Numbered from the stretch's first letter, positions 25,435-35,433 are shown. The stretch: 59,095 nt of DNA from an uncultured Bacteroidales bacterium (GCA_903945175.1 CAJAUM010000128.1:68459-127553), one strand, 5' to 3'. Notes: generated by a model from the letters alone, not told the origin. Numbers and translations: made by a program.

Positions 25435-26973
25435 ATGAAAAAAATTACACGCCTCCTTTTAACATTTGGGTTGATCATTCCGATGTTGTTTGTTTCAACC
25501 AGTTCAAAAGCACAGAAGCAAGTTGATGAGCTTAAAAAAGAACAGGACACCCTGAAAGAAAATGTAACCACCCTGCGCGATAAGATCAGCGGTGTTGAAG
25601 AAAGAATTGCCACAGCCGAAGGCGATCTCGCCAAGCTGACCAAGATTAAATTATCGGGATACATCCAGGCCCAGTATATGCATTATGAGGCCTCCAACGC
25701 ATACCCCAGCAATGTGTTCATGTTGCGCAGGGTCAGGATCAAATTTCAATATGAGCCCATCAATGGGGTTGTTTTTGTACTGCAGCCAGATTTTTTACCC
25801 GGCAACATCACCCTGAAAGATGCTTACGTGCAGTTGAATGACCGCTGGCTGAAGACCTTTTCATTGTTTGCCGGTAAATTCAACAGGCCCAACTACGAAG
25901 TGGAATATTCATCCAGCAGCCGCGAAGTGCCTGAGCGTTCCCGCGTAATCCGCGCCATCTATCCCGATGAACGTGCAACCGGCGCCAAGTTGGAAATCGC
26001 TCCACCAAAAATTCCTTTGAAAGTACAGCTGGCCCTGTTCAACGGCAATGACGGTCTCACGATTTTGGATGCTGCCGGTGTAAATATCAACCCGCTGAAC
26101 AATGATTTTGACAATCACAAAGACTTTATGGGACGCGTGACCTATACCTTCAAATTGGGTCAGATCGGTGCTCTGGGAATTGGTGCACATGGTTATTATG
26201 GAAAGATCAAAGCCAACACGCTTGACGTGCTCAATTCTGATTACACCTATAACAGGACAAACGATAACATCGGACAACTCGTTAAGAAGAACTGGGTAGG
26301 TTTTGAGGCTCAGCTCTATTTCGATTTCCTGGGTGGCCTTGCCCTGAAAGGGGAGTACATCTTTGGTGTGAACGGAACTCCGGGATACACTTCAAAATCA
26401 AGTGCAGTAAGTCCGATGACCTCCGTGATTAAGAATGATACCCTTACCCTCACCACCCTCACGACCATCACCACCAACAGCAGGCCCGCCATCGAGAAAA
26501 ATTTCCAAGGATATTATATTTATCTGATCAAGAATATTGGCAAACGTCACCAGATTGCGGCCCGTTATGATTATTATGATCCCAACTCCAAAGTATCTTC
26601 CGACCAGATTGGAATAGCGAAATGGGATGCCGCCGTAAAAACCACAACGACCGATAAATTCACCTACGCCGGAACCGATGCCGTTATTGCTACCAATGCC
26701 CAAACCAAAACGGTGGTGGTCAACACCCTGAAAAGTGGTACCAGCGATATCAAATACCAGACCATTACGCTGGCCTACACCTACTATTTTGACGACAACA
26801 TCAAAATCATGCTCGGTTATGAGATCCCATTGAATAAAAAGGTTGGGGTTAATGACAAGGGTGTTGGAAATGTTACCACGGCTTATGCTGTAAATGGTGA
26901 ACCGGGTGTTTACGATTACAGCAATACGATCAAACAAAACACGCTGACCCTTCGTTTGCAGGTAAAGTTTTAA
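25435..26973 (+). CDS. phosphate-selective porin (OprO/OprP family)
   Basis: 512 residues from the ATG at 25435. A TTG 60 bases earlier lies upstream of the promoter element and is rejected. Signal peptide about 1-27 (ending SKAQ). A short coiled coil follows (KQVDELKKEQDTLKENVTTL, then RDKISGVEERIA), as in many Bacteroidota OprP-like porins that trimerise through it. The rest is a beta-barrel with alternating aromatic strands, ending LRLQVKF. It should let phosphate or polyphosphate cross the outer membrane. It is first in line before pstSCAB with only 43 bases between. Confidence 0.85.
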   Translation: MKKITRLLLTFGLIIPMLFVSTSSKAQKQVDELKKEQDTLKENVTTLRDKISGVEERIATAEGDLAKLTKIKLSGYIQAQYMHYEASNAYPSNVFMLRRVRIKFQYEPINGVVFVLQPDFLPGNITLKDAYVQLNDRWLKTFSLFAGKFNRPNYEVEYSSSSREVPERSRVIRAIYPDERATGAKLEIAPPKIPLKVQLALFNGNDGLTILDAAGVNINPLNNDFDNHKDFMGRVTYTFKLGQIGALGIGAHGYYGKIKANTLDVLNSDYTYNRTNDNIGQLVKKNWVGFEAQLYFDFLGGLALKGEYIFGVNGTPGYTSKSSAVSPMTSVIKNDTLTLTTLTTITTNSRPAIEKNFQGYYIYLIKNIGKRHQIAARYDYYDPNSKVSSDQIGIAKWDAAVKTTTTDKFTYAGTDAVIATNAQTKTVVVNTLKSGTSDIKYQTITLAYTYYFDDNIKIMLGYEIPLNKKVGVNDKGVGNVTTAYAVNGEPGVYDYSNTIKQNTLTLRLQVKF

Positions 26974-26993
26974 TAGAATATAAAAGAAATTTC

Positions 26994-27001
26994 TAAATTT
27001 G
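26994..27001 (+). promoter_or_regulatory. possible internal promoter before pstS
   Basis: TAAATTTG is an exact TAnnTTTG match 15 bases before the pstS ATG in a 43-base AT-rich gap. No PHO-box-like repeats precede it, so pstS may mainly depend on the porin promoter. Confidence 0.35.
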
Positions 27002-27016
27002 GTAAATTGTAAAACA

Positions 27017-27856
27017 ATGAAAAAAATGAAACTAAAATTCGGAATAGCATCCATTGTAATGCTTGCGATATTGGGCTTCGCCTTTATGCCTGCTCAAAAA
27101 AAAATAACAGTAAAGGGTTCTGATACCATGGTCATCCTGGCGCAGAAGTGGGCAGAGGTTTATATGAAATCACACGCCGAAACAGTCGTGCAGGTTACAG
27201 GTGGCGGATCAGGAACGGGCATTTCCGCCCTGATCAATGGCGCGACGGATATCTGCAACTCCAGCCGCCCCATGAAACAAACGGAAATGGATAAGCTGAA
27301 AGACCGTTATGCCTCCCTGGGTGTTGAGATCCCCTGTGCAAAGGATGGAATCACCATTTTTTTACATGAATCAAACCCTGTTAAAGAGTTAAGCCTAAAA
27401 CAACTGAGTAATATTTTCTCAGGCAAGACCCGCAACTGGAAAGAGGTTGGCGGCCCCGATGAGGATATCAAATTGTACGGTCGTGAAAACAGCTCCGGAA
27501 CGTACGTGTTTTTCAAGGATCAGGTCGTAAAGGCTGATTATGCAGCCAATTGCCAAACATTGCCTGGTACTGCGGCTGTTGTGAATGCTGTTTCGAAAGA
27601 TAAATTAGGCATTGGTTATGGTGGCGCTGCCTATGCTGCCGGGGTGAAACATTGTGCTGTGAAAAAAGATGACAAGAGCCCGGCTTTTGTTGCCAATGCT
27701 GAAACAGTTAAAAAGGGACAATACCCGATTACCCGTTATCTCTATATGTATCTCAAGAATCGTCCAACAGGAGAGATGAAGGCTTATATTGACTGGATCC
27801 TCAGTCCTGAAGGACAAAGCCTGGTCACAGCAGTTGGTTATTTCCCGGTAAAATAG
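27017..27856 (+). CDS. pstS: phosphate ABC transporter substrate-binding protein
   Basis: 279 residues from the ATG at 27017. A TTG 18 bases earlier lies inside the promoter element. A signal peptide covers about 1-26, with no lipobox cysteine. Phosphate-binding loops are visible: KGSDTMVILAQKWAE, GGGSGTGISALING, CNSSRPM and GRENSSGTYVFF. It delivers phosphate to PstCA in the inner membrane. A strong hairpin separates it from pstC, which could hold PstS transcript above the permease level. Confidence 0.93.
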   Translation: MKKMKLKFGIASIVMLAILGFAFMPAQKKITVKGSDTMVILAQKWAEVYMKSHAETVVQVTGGGSGTGISALINGATDICNSSRPMKQTEMDKLKDRYASLGVEIPCAKDGITIFLHESNPVKELSLKQLSNIFSGKTRNWKEVGGPDEDIKLYGRENSSGTYVFFKDQVVKADYAANCQTLPGTAAVVNAVSKDKLGIGYGGAAYAAGVKHCAVKKDDKSPAFVANAETVKKGQYPITRYLYMYLKNRPTGEMKAYIDWILSPEGQSLVTAVGYFPVK

Positions 27857-27885
27857 TTTTGTTTGTAATAGGTTAATCGGTTGAG

Positions 27886-27906
27886 GGCAACATCCGAGAT
27901 GTTGCC
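27886..27906 (+). terminator. intercistronic hairpin between pstS and pstC
   Basis: GGCAACATC (27886-27894) pairs perfectly with GATGTTGCC (27898-27906) across a CGA loop and is followed by TTT. The T-tract is short, so partial read-through or 3'-end protection of pstS mRNA is more likely than full termination. Confidence 0.5.
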
Positions 27907-27927
27907 TTTGGCCGTTAAAAAAATACC

Positions 27928-29049
27928 ATGGAAGAACCAATTGGAATAAACAAATTTGTTTTCAGCAGGGAGTCGTTAAAGAAGAAATTCCGGTTGTCGG
28001 AGTTTCTTTCTGAAAAGATCATCACCGGCGTTGCTTTTCTGTCAATTACCATCATTGTGCTGATCTTCTTTTTCGTTTTCAAGGAGTCCATTCCCATTTT
28101 TCAATCAAAGAAGAAGGAGATTGCAAAAGTTGAAACAGTTCAGAAGCAGGAGCAATATGGAACGGATAGCAGTGTAGCGACCAATTTGTCAGGTCAGGAG
28201 CAGTACGGGGTTACCGGGACAGATTCACTGATGACCGAAAACCAGATTCTGGAGGAGGATACCGTTGTTCACGGATCGGACGAGGCAACGGCAAAAAGTC
28301 TGATGGGAAAGCAATGGTTGCCGGTTTCTGACAATCCAAGGTATGGCCTGATCCCACTTTTTGTTGGCACCCTGAAGATCACCCTCATTGCCATGTTGTT
28401 TGCTGCACCCATTGCCATCCTTGCAGCCCTGTTTTCAGCTGCCTTCGCACCCCACTGGCTGCGTGAAATCATCAAGCCTGCGATAGAATTGCTGGCAGGG
28501 TTTCCGTCGGTGGTGATCGGTTTTTTCGCGCTGATGGTGATGGCCTCCTTTTTCCAGAATTTGTTCGGATACGACGGCCGCCTGAATGCATTTGTTGGCG
28601 GTGTGGCGATGGCCCTGGCTGCCATCCCGATCATTTATACCATTACCGAAGACGCACTTACCGCCGTACCACGTACCTATACCGAAGCCAGCCTGGCGCT
28701 GGGGGCCACGCGCTGGCAAACAGCCCTGTTTGTGACCCTCCCGGCTGCCACTCCAGGCATATTTGCAGCGATCCTGCTCGGGATCGGACGTGTGTTTGGT
28801 GAAACGATGATCGCCCTGATGGCCACCGGAAATGCCGCCATGATCGGGATCAACCCGTTTGAATCGGTCCGTACGCTGGCTGCCACGATTGGCGCCGAGA
28901 TGGCTGAAGTGGTGTTTGGAGACACCCATTACAATGTGCTCTTCCTTATCGGCTCACTGCTGTTTATTTTTACATTCAGCCTCAATGCCCTTGCCGAATT
29001 TTATGTGAAGGGGAAATTGGTGAAACGTTTTCAAGGGAAACAATCATGA
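27928..29049 (+). CDS. pstC: phosphate ABC transporter permease PstC
   Basis: 373 residues. The first membrane helix is at about 33-55. It is followed by a hydrophilic insert of about 70 residues (roughly 60-130) that canonical PstC lacks at this length. The insert contains two related EQYG...TDS segments. The normal permease core then begins at GLIPLFVGTLKIT and contains the EAA loop [12 protein letters not shown]. It forms the inner-membrane channel with PstA. Its stop overlaps the pstA start by ATGA. Confidence 0.92.
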   Translation: MEEPIGINKFVFSRESLKKKFRLSEFLSEKIITGVAFLSITIIVLIFFFVFKESIPIFQSKKKEIAKVETVQKQEQYGTDSSVATNLSGQEQYGVTGTDSLMTENQILEEDTVVHGSDEATAKSLMGKQWLPVSDNPRYGLIPLFVGTLKITLIAMLFAAPIAILAALFSAAFAPHWLREIIKPAIELLAGFPSVVIGFFALMVMASFFQNLFGYDGRLNAFVGGVAMALAAIPIIYTITEDALTAVPRTYTEASLALGATRWQTALFVTLPAATPGIFAAILLGIGRVFGETMIALMATGNAAMIGINPFESVRTLAATIGAEMAEVVFGDTHYNVLFLIGSLLFIFTFSLNALAEFYVKGKLVKRFQGKQS

Positions 29050-29945
29050 GCAGGCGAAAATCAATTACCGGCGGCCTTTTTATTGGCCTTACAGCGTTTT
29101 CAGCCATCCTGATTATTGCCGTGATTATTATCCTGCTTGTGGTAATCATCATCGGTGGAAAAGATACCTTTTCCTGGGAATTCCTCACTGCTTTCCCTGA
29201 AGATGGCATGATGAAAGGGGGAATTTTCCCGGCTATCTTTGGAACGGTGTTATTGGTGCTTATCATGTCCATTGCAGCCGTTCCGTTTGGAACCATTACA
29301 GCCATTTACCTGACCGAATATGCCCATGAGAAATCCATCCTGGCACAAACCATCCGTTTCGCCGTGAGAACGCTTGCTACGGTCCCATCGATCATTTTCG
29401 GATTGTTCGGGCTTGGATTTTTTATCAAATACGTAGGTAGCGGGATGGACGATCTGTTTTTGGGTGGACAGTTGAAATGGGGTCAACCCAATATTCTGTG
29501 GGCCAGTCTTACCATGGCACTGCTTACGCTGCCGGTCGTGATTGTCTCGGTTGAAGAGGCCATCCGCACGGTGCCACGCGAAATGCGCGAAGCAAGCCTT
29601 GCACTGGGCGCCACGAAATGGGAAACCATCAAACGGATCGTTATTCCGGGTTCCCGCTCAGGGATCATGACCGGAACCATCCTGGCCGTCAGCCGCGGTG
29701 CCGGAGAGGTAGCCCCGATCCTGTTTACCGGCGCAGCCTATTACCTGGCAACACTTCCAACATCGCTCAGCGATCAGTTCATGAACCTCGGATATCATAT
29801 TTACATCATGGCAACCCAGTCGGCCAATGTGGATCAGACACTGCCTATCCAGTTTGCCACCACCATGGTGCTCTTATTACTTACTTTTATGTTAAATTTG
29901 ACAGCTGTCATCATCCGTTCACGGCTGCGCAGGAAGGCCAAATAA
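29046..29945 (+). CDS. pstA: phosphate ABC transporter permease PstA
   Basis: 299 residues with six membrane helices. The EAA coupling loop [20 protein letters not shown] and the sequence YLTEYAHEK are typical of PstA. It starts four bases inside pstC (ATGA overlap), showing translational coupling. Together with PstC, PstB and PstS it imports phosphate using ATP. Confidence 0.94.
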   Translation: MSRRKSITGGLFIGLTAFSAILIIAVIIILLVVIIIGGKDTFSWEFLTAFPEDGMMKGGIFPAIFGTVLLVLIMSIAAVPFGTITAIYLTEYAHEKSILAQTIRFAVRTLATVPSIIFGLFGLGFFIKYVGSGMDDLFLGGQLKWGQPNILWASLTMALLTLPVVIVSVEEAIRTVPREMREASLALGATKWETIKRIVIPGSRSGIMTGTILAVSRGAGEVAPILFTGAAYYLATLPTSLSDQFMNLGYHIYIMATQSANVDQTLPIQFATTMVLLLLTFMLNLTAVIIRSRLRRKAK

Positions 29946-29964
29946 TCAACGAAGTACCAGAATA

Positions 29965-30723
29965 ATGAAAGAGATAAAGATCAAAACAAAGAATTTAAGC
30001 CTGTACTACGGAGCAAAGATGGCCTTGAACTCCATCTCCCTTGATATCCCGGAAAAGGAAGTCACCGCCTTCATTGGCCCGTCAGGGTGCGGAAAATCGA
30101 CCTTTCTTCGTACGTTGAACCGCATGAATGACCTCATCCCAAATGTGAAGATAACCGGTGAAGTACTGGTTGACGGACTAAACATTTATGATAAACAGAT
30201 CGATGTGGTTAATCTCAGAAAAAAGGTGGGGATGGTTTTTCAAAAGTCGAATCCCTTTACCAAATCCATTTATGAGAATGTTGCCTATGGCCCCAAGATC
30301 AATGGGATTAACAACAGAAAGAAACTGGAGGAAATCGTTGAAACCTCTTTGAAAAATGCTTTTATCTGGGAAGAGGTTAAAGACAGGTTGCATGATTCGG
30401 CCATGGGATTGTCCGGTGGCCAGCAGCAGCGCATGTGCATCGCCCGGGCACTGGCCGTGGAACCTGAAATCATTCTGATGGATGAACCTGCCAGCGCCCT
30501 GGATCCGATTTCAACGGCAAAGATCGAGGAGCTAATCTTCGAATTGAAAAAAAAATATACCATCGTTATTGTTACACATAACATGCAACAGGCAGCCCGT
30601 GTGAGTGATCTCACGGCCTTCTTTTACCTGGGCGAACTGATCGAATTCGGCAAGACCAGGAAAATTTTTACCACGCCGGATAAAAAGCATACGGAAGAGT
30701 ATATTACCGGAAGGTTTGGATAA
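29965..30723 (+). CDS. pstB: phosphate ABC transporter ATPase PstB
   Basis: 252 residues. Walker A is GPSGCGKST, the signature is [15 protein letters not shown], and Walker B is [13 protein letters not shown], followed by the switch histidine in [13 protein letters not shown]. The TGRFG C-terminus is normal for PstB. It is a cytoplasmic dimer that powers PstCA. It lies 19 bases after pstA. Confidence 0.96.
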   Translation: MKEIKIKTKNLSLYYGAKMALNSISLDIPEKEVTAFIGPSGCGKSTFLRTLNRMNDLIPNVKITGEVLVDGLNIYDKQIDVVNLRKKVGMVFQKSNPFTKSIYENVAYGPKINGINNRKKLEEIVETSLKNAFIWEEVKDRLHDSAMGLSGGQQQRMCIARALAVEPEIILMDEPASALDPISTAKIEELIFELKKKYTIVIVTHNMQQAARVSDLTAFFYLGELIEFGKTRKIFTTPDKKHTEEYITGRFG

Positions 30724-30731
30724 TCACAAAC

Positions 30732-30791
30732 GTGACAGGTGACGCGTGACGCGGGAAAAAAAAATTGGTAATTGGTCATTGGTAATTAGTA
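30732..30791. repeat. short heptamer arrays between pstB and phoU
   Basis: Three GTGACNN units (30732-30752) are followed by four ATTGGTA-type units (30764-30791). Both are 7 bases long. The second unit family is the same word as ATTGGTC near 9725, and the first resembles GTGACGA near 46016. Confidence 0.8.
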
Positions 30792-30802
30792 ATTCGAAAA
30801 TT

Positions 30803-31492
30803 ATGGAGAGGCATTTTGAACAAGAACTAGAGAAGCTGAACAAGCGGATCCTCAAGATGGGGAACCTGGTGTATGAACAGGTTCACAACGCACTCGAAGC
30901 CCTGCTTACGGGTAATGTTGAATTGGCTCAGCAGGTTGTAGGTAACGACAACCAGGTTGACAGGCTCGATGTGAAAATTGACAAGTTATGCCAGCGTATT
31001 TTTGCCCTGACGCAGCCGGTAGCCACTGATCTGCGCCTGATCATGTCGGCGCTGAAAATGAACAACGACCTGGAGCGCATGGGCGACCTTGCCGTTAGCA
31101 TTTCTGAAAAAGCAGAGGGTATCAGCGAATACAAGGAAATTCTGATAGAACTCCATGTGGACGAACTGGCCAGCATGGCCGATCTGATCGTGAAGGATGT
31201 GGTCAACATCCTGCATACAAAAAATACCACCTTTGTAAAGGATATCTTCACTTCAGCCAGCGCCATCGAGGAGAAGATTCAGTCCATATCAGCCAGAATC
31301 CTGGATGAGATGATGCATAAAACTGAGGTGATCGTGGTGGCCACCAACCTGATGATCATCCTGACGCATATCGACCGTATTGCGGGCTATTCAACCAACA
31401 TAGCCGAATCGATCGTTTTTGTTGTTGAGGGCAGGATAATCAAGCATAAGGGAAAATTTCAGCAGGATGCCGTTTCCGATGTCCCCCTTTGA
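30803..31492 (+). CDS. phoU: phosphate signalling protein PhoU
   Basis: 229 residues from the ATG at 30803. An earlier in-frame GTG sits within the heptamer repeats and is rejected. Two repeats of the PhoU three-helix bundle are visible, with the metal-binding motifs ALKMNNDLERMGDLAVSI and THIDRIAGYSTNIAESIVFV. PhoU restrains the Pho response through PstB and the sensor kinase when phosphate is ample. It is in the pst operon, but no PhoR or PhoB is adjacent. Confidence 0.93.
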   Translation: MERHFEQELEKLNKRILKMGNLVYEQVHNALEALLTGNVELAQQVVGNDNQVDRLDVKIDKLCQRIFALTQPVATDLRLIMSALKMNNDLERMGDLAVSISEKAEGISEYKEILIELHVDELASMADLIVKDVVNILHTKNTTFVKDIFTSASAIEEKIQSISARILDEMMHKTEVIVVATNLMIILTHIDRIAGYSTNIAESIVFVVEGRIIKHKGKFQQDAVSDVPL

Positions 31493-31519
31493 TCAAAAAA
31501 CAAAAAACGCCCCTTGACC

Positions 31520-31819
31520 ATGCTCATAGAAATTATTCAATCGGATGACCAGCTCCTGAAAATTGCGCTTTCCGGCAAACTGGATGCCTTGGGTATATCC
31601 GGACAGGAGTTGAAATTCCATGCAATGCTGAACAGCCAGAACAGTCCGGTGATTCTTGATTTTTCAGGGGTTACCTTCGTGGCGTCAATGGGTATCAGGA
31701 TGTTGCTGACAGCAGCAAGAGACATCCTGCGGCAGGGACATACCCTTAAAATAGAAAAGGCCAAAGATGAGATCAGGAAGGTCTTTTTAACGGCAGGACT
31801 TTCGGATCTGTTACTGTAA
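31520..31819 (+). CDS. STAS-domain protein (anti-sigma factor antagonist type)
   Basis: 99 residues from the ATG at 31520, a single STAS domain. Ser56 in FVASMG lies where SpoIIAA and RsbV have the phosphorylated serine of DSSG/DSTG, so control by phosphorylation is possible. No anti-sigma kinase or PP2C phosphatase gene is in the window. It lies 27 bases after phoU on the same strand and may be the last gene of the pst operon. Such a place in a pst operon is not usual. Confidence 0.8.
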   Translation: MLIEIIQSDDQLLKIALSGKLDALGISGQELKFHAMLNSQNSPVILDFSGVTFVASMGIRMLLTAARDILRQGHTLKIEKAKDEIRKVFLTAGLSDLLL

Positions 31820-31842
31820 GATTTTCCGGGATAAAGCGGCTA

Positions 31843-34800
31843 TCATTTGTGAAGCCAGACCCTCAGCAGGGTGAGTAACTTCTCTGTCTGCACTGGTTTT
31901 GACAAATAATCGCTGGCGCCGGCCTCGATGCATTTTTCACGGTCGCCCTTCATCGCCTTGGCCGTAACTGCAATGATGGGAAGTTGCTGAAAACGCGGAT
32001 CCTTCCTGATTTCACGCATGGCGGTATATCCGTCAATCTCAGGCATCATGATGTCCATTAAAACCAGATTCGTATCTGGATTGGCTAGCAGTTTTTCGAT
32101 TCCTTCCCGGCCATTTTTCCCAACCAGGATGCTCACCTTTTTCTCTTCAAGGATTTTCGACAAAACGTAGACATTGCGCATGTCATCGTCACAGATGAGG
32201 ATCTTCTTGTTTTCAAAAACGGTATCGGGCAGAAAGCTGGAAGTGGTTTGCAATTGATCATACCTTGCGTGGCTTATTTCAGCCTTTCGGGTTCCGGCAT
32301 CGGTTGATTCAGTTCTTGCAGGGGCCATATCCCGGGCTTTTTCGGTTATCCTGGGTGCCTCGGAACGATCAGGAACGGAGGAATTTTCAGTGAATACCAG
32401 GGGAAGATACAAGGTGAAGGCCGAACCCTCCTTTTCAACACTGTGCAGGTGGATCTCGCCGCCAAGCAACCGTGACAGGCTACGTGAAATAGTAAGTCCA
32501 AGTCCGGTACCGCCAAATTTCCGGCTGATCGTGCCATCGGCCTGCTGGAAAGCCTCAAATATCACCTTGGCCTTTTCATTGGAGATGCCAATACCGGTAT
32601 CAGAAACCTCAATGGCAATTGCGTTACCGGCATTCAATCCGGATTGGGTGAATTTTGTCTTTTTTTCAGGACGGAATACACGAAGTTTTACTCCGCCCTT
32701 TTCTGTGAATTTAATCGCATTCGACATCAGGTTTTTAACGATCTGCAGCACCCGCTGCGAATCGGTCATGATGAACTCCGGAAGATCATCTGCAAAGTCT
32801 GTTCCCAGGTTTATTCCTTTGTTATCAGTAATGTGCGAGAAGGCCTGGATTACATAATCCCTGAGTTCTTCAAGATTCATCTCCGCGATATCAATTTCGT
32901 ATTTGCCGGCCTCCACTTTCGACAGGTCAAGAATGTCGTTGATCAGATCGAGCAGATCCTTGCCTGAGGAGTTGATGATGTTGGCAAATTCAATCTCCTC
33001 CTTGCTCATCCCTTCATGTTTATTGGTAGCAAGGAGTTCGGAGAGCACCATGATGCTGTTGAGCGGAGTACGCAGTTCATGTGACATGTTGGCCAGGAAT
33101 TCCGATTTGTAACGGCTGGCAATTTCGAGGGCTTCTGCTTTTTGTTTGATCTCATACTGGGCCTGCTCAAGCGCCTCATTTTTATGACGGATATCATCGC
33201 GTTGAAGCTCCAGTACCTTCGACCGTTCTTCGAGTTCTTCATTGATTACGCGAAGCTCTTCCTGCTGGTGCTGCAGGTTTTCCTCCGAAAGGCGCAATGC
33301 TTTGGTTTGCTCTTCCAGCTCCTGGTTAATCTGGTGCAGCTCCTCCTTTTGCATTACAAGCTCGTTGGCTTGTTCCTGCGTTTTTGACAGGAGCTCTTCA
33401 ACCCGTTCTCTTGATTTGGCCGTGTTGATGGCAACAGAGATATTATCAAGCGCAACCTCCAGAAAGTTTTGTTTCTGGTCATCAAATGGTTTGAATGATC
33501 CCAGTTCGATGACGCCGATCAGCTGACCTTCAAACAGGATTGGAGAGATGATAAAGTGCTGTGGTTTTACCTTTTCGGGCCCGATGTTCACCTCAGGCGT
33601 GTTGTTTTCGGAGGCAAAAAACGAGATGGATTTGCGTTCCCTGGCTACCTGGCCAACAAGACCTTCACCAAAGGCAAGGGTTTTGCTGATCACTGCTTCA
33701 TCCTGGAATGCAAAGGTCGATTCAAGGCGGAGAAGGTTTTGATCATTCTTGAGATAGAGCAACCCCATCTGGGCCTCAAGGTATCGTGACAGGAAACTGA
33801 TGATTTCGCTGGAAAGATCAGTGATACCCTTCTCCCCGCGTATCTTCATCCCAAGTTCATTGATCCCGGTCTTCAGCCAGTCCTGATTCATGATCTCAAT
33901 GGATGCTTCACGCAGTTTCATGGTCATTTCATACAAGGCAATACCCAGGGTGTCATTTTCGCTGCGGGGCATGACGTTGGTAGAGTAATCGCCACTGGCA
34001 ATAGATTTTGCCTGCTTGACAACATTTTTAAAACTCTCTACCATCTGGTTCATACTCTGGGCCATGACATCTTTGTCGCTGCGGACCTTTACCTTTTTAC
34101 TGTAGTCGCCAAGTGCAACAGATTGGCTTACATCGGCGAACGACCGGAGTGAATTCACGAGCCAGTTGAAGGTGTCCTTCATTTCGCCAACTTCGTTATT
34201 GGCAACGCGGATATCACGCAGGATTAATTCACCATGGGCTACCTGCTTGGCCCATTCCGAAATTTTCTTGATCGGAATGACAAAACGCCGGGTAACAAAT
34301 GTTGAAATGAGCAATACCATGATGGTGGTGATTAGAAGGGAGATTTTCGCAAACGAAGAAAGTTCACGTGCCACCAGGTGGGCTTCATCCTGGTCAATCT
34401 CTTCGACCAGCGCCCAGTTTACGCCAAATTTTTCCAGGATATCGACGTTACGGAAAAGTCCCATCACATAGGTTCCCTTGGAATTCTGATAGATGCTCAC
34501 CTCTTCTACAATGGGCTTTCCGTCGGGATCGAGGGTGATGTTATTTACTTTGACCCCTTGCCATATCCTGGTTTTGTCATTTGCACCCGTTTCTATCAGT
34601 ATTTTCGCTTTGTCCTCCATTTTGCTGGCCGACCTTAACTTAAGGTCAGTTCCCACCAGGTATACGTGGCCGGTGTTGCCAAAGCCAATTCCAAACTGAA
34701 GGATCTTGTCAATTTTTTCGGTCGATATCCTGATGGCAAGAATCCCGATTTTTCCCCCATTATCATTCAGCACAGGCTGGCCAAGGAAACCACAAAGTTC

Positions 34801-35418
34801 ATTGTTTGCCGAAGGATAGTATTCGAGATCAGAAAACAGCGGTTTCCCGCTTTTCATGATTTTGTAACAGGTTTTTCCAAATGATGTGGAAGCAAGCTCG
34901 CCGGTAAACAACTCTTTTCCCAGATCCGGCCCTTCATTGAGTTCAAATAAAATAACCCCATTGGAATTGATGAAATAGATATTGGTAATTCCTTCAGGCA
35001 TATATGTTTTCTGAAGATTGGCCCGCAACTCCTCCGAAAGGGTCTTCCATTTTTCTGAAGAGGGGAGCAATTTGATATTTTTTAAATTTTGCGAACGAAT
35101 CTCCTGCAAGCCTTCAAAATTTGAGATGGTTGTATGGTTGATGGCCACATCTTCCAAATAATCTTTCATATCCAGAAAATAGTTGTTCAGGTAATTCGTC
35201 CTAAGCTGAGAAGTGGTGAAAAGCGATTTTTTCGCCATGATATTCAACCCCTTATAGTAATAAAGGAAATTAATATAACTCAGGGTGGCCAGCGGGATGA
35301 GGGAGATCACCAGAAACCAGAGCAGCATTGACTTCCCGATTCCCATGTTCTTCAAGGTACGGTAGTCGAATTCGGTTAACCTCCTTTTAAGTTTGGTCCA
35401 TGCGTTTATGATAAACAT
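31843..35418 (-). CDS. large membrane hybrid histidine kinase (Cache-HAMP-GAF-HisKA-REC)
   Basis: 1191 residues. Helix at about 28-50, extracytoplasmic Cache-type sensor 50-340, second helix about 350-375, HAMP and two further HAMP-like units to about 510 (GDYSKKVKVR, GDYSTNVMPR), GAF about 525-680, and a long coiled coil 690-790. HisKA has His780 (NMSHELRTPL). The ATPase domain follows, and the C-terminal receiver has Asp1122 (VLMDIMMPE). It resembles large Bacteroidota sensor hybrids without a DNA-binding output. The second hybrid kinase lies 15 bases upstream on the same strand, so the two are probably one operon. The ligand is unknown. Confidence 0.9.
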   Translation of the reverse strand: MFIINAWTKLKRRLTEFDYRTLKNMGIGKSMLLWFLVISLIPLATLSYINFLYYYKGLNIMAKKSLFTTSQLRTNYLNNYFLDMKDYLEDVAINHTTISNFEGLQEIRSQNLKNIKLLPSSEKWKTLSEELRANLQKTYMPEGITNIYFINSNGVILFELNEGPDLGKELFTGELASTSFGKTCYKIMKSGKPLFSDLEYYPSANNELCGFLGQPVLNDNGGKIGILAIRISTEKIDKILQFGIGFGNTGHVYLVGTDLKLRSASKMEDKAKILIETGANDKTRIWQGVKVNNITLDPDGKPIVEEVSIYQNSKGTYVMGLFRNVDILEKFGVNWALVEEIDQDEAHLVARELSSFAKISLLITTIMVLLISTFVTRRFVIPIKKISEWAKQVAHGELILRDIRVANNEVGEMKDTFNWLVNSLRSFADVSQSVALGDYSKKVKVRSDKDVMAQSMNQMVESFKNVVKQAKSIASGDYSTNVMPRSENDTLGIALYEMTMKLREASIEIMNQDWLKTGINELGMKIRGEKGITDLSSEIISFLSRYLEAQMGLLYLKNDQNLLRLESTFAFQDEAVISKTLAFGEGLVGQVARERKSISFFASENNTPEVNIGPEKVKPQHFIISPILFEGQLIGVIELGSFKPFDDQKQNFLEVALDNISVAINTAKSRERVEELLSKTQEQANELVMQKEELHQINQELEEQTKALRLSEENLQHQQEELRVINEELEERSKVLELQRDDIRHKNEALEQAQYEIKQKAEALEIASRYKSEFLANMSHELRTPLNSIMVLSELLATNKHEGMSKEEIEFANIINSSGKDLLDLINDILDLSKVEAGKYEIDIAEMNLEELRDYVIQAFSHITDNKGINLGTDFADDLPEFIMTDSQRVLQIVKNLMSNAIKFTEKGGVKLRVFRPEKKTKFTQSGLNAGNAIAIEVSDTGIGISNEKAKVIFEAFQQADGTISRKFGGTGLGLTISRSLSRLLGGEIHLHSVEKEGSAFTLYLPLVFTENSSVPDRSEAPRITEKARDMAPARTESTDAGTRKAEISHARYDQLQTTSSFLPDTVFENKKILICDDDMRNVYVLSKILEEKKVSILVGKNGREGIEKLLANPDTNLVLMDIMMPEIDGYTAMREIRKDPRFQQLPIIAVTAKAMKGDREKCIEAGASDYLSKPVQTEKLLTLLRVWLHK

Positions 35419-35433
35419 AGGCTATCTGGCATA

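Noticed and set aside
30746-30802. Longer PhoU start in the repeat region
   Set aside because: The extra residues derive from heptamer repeats and are not PhoU-like.
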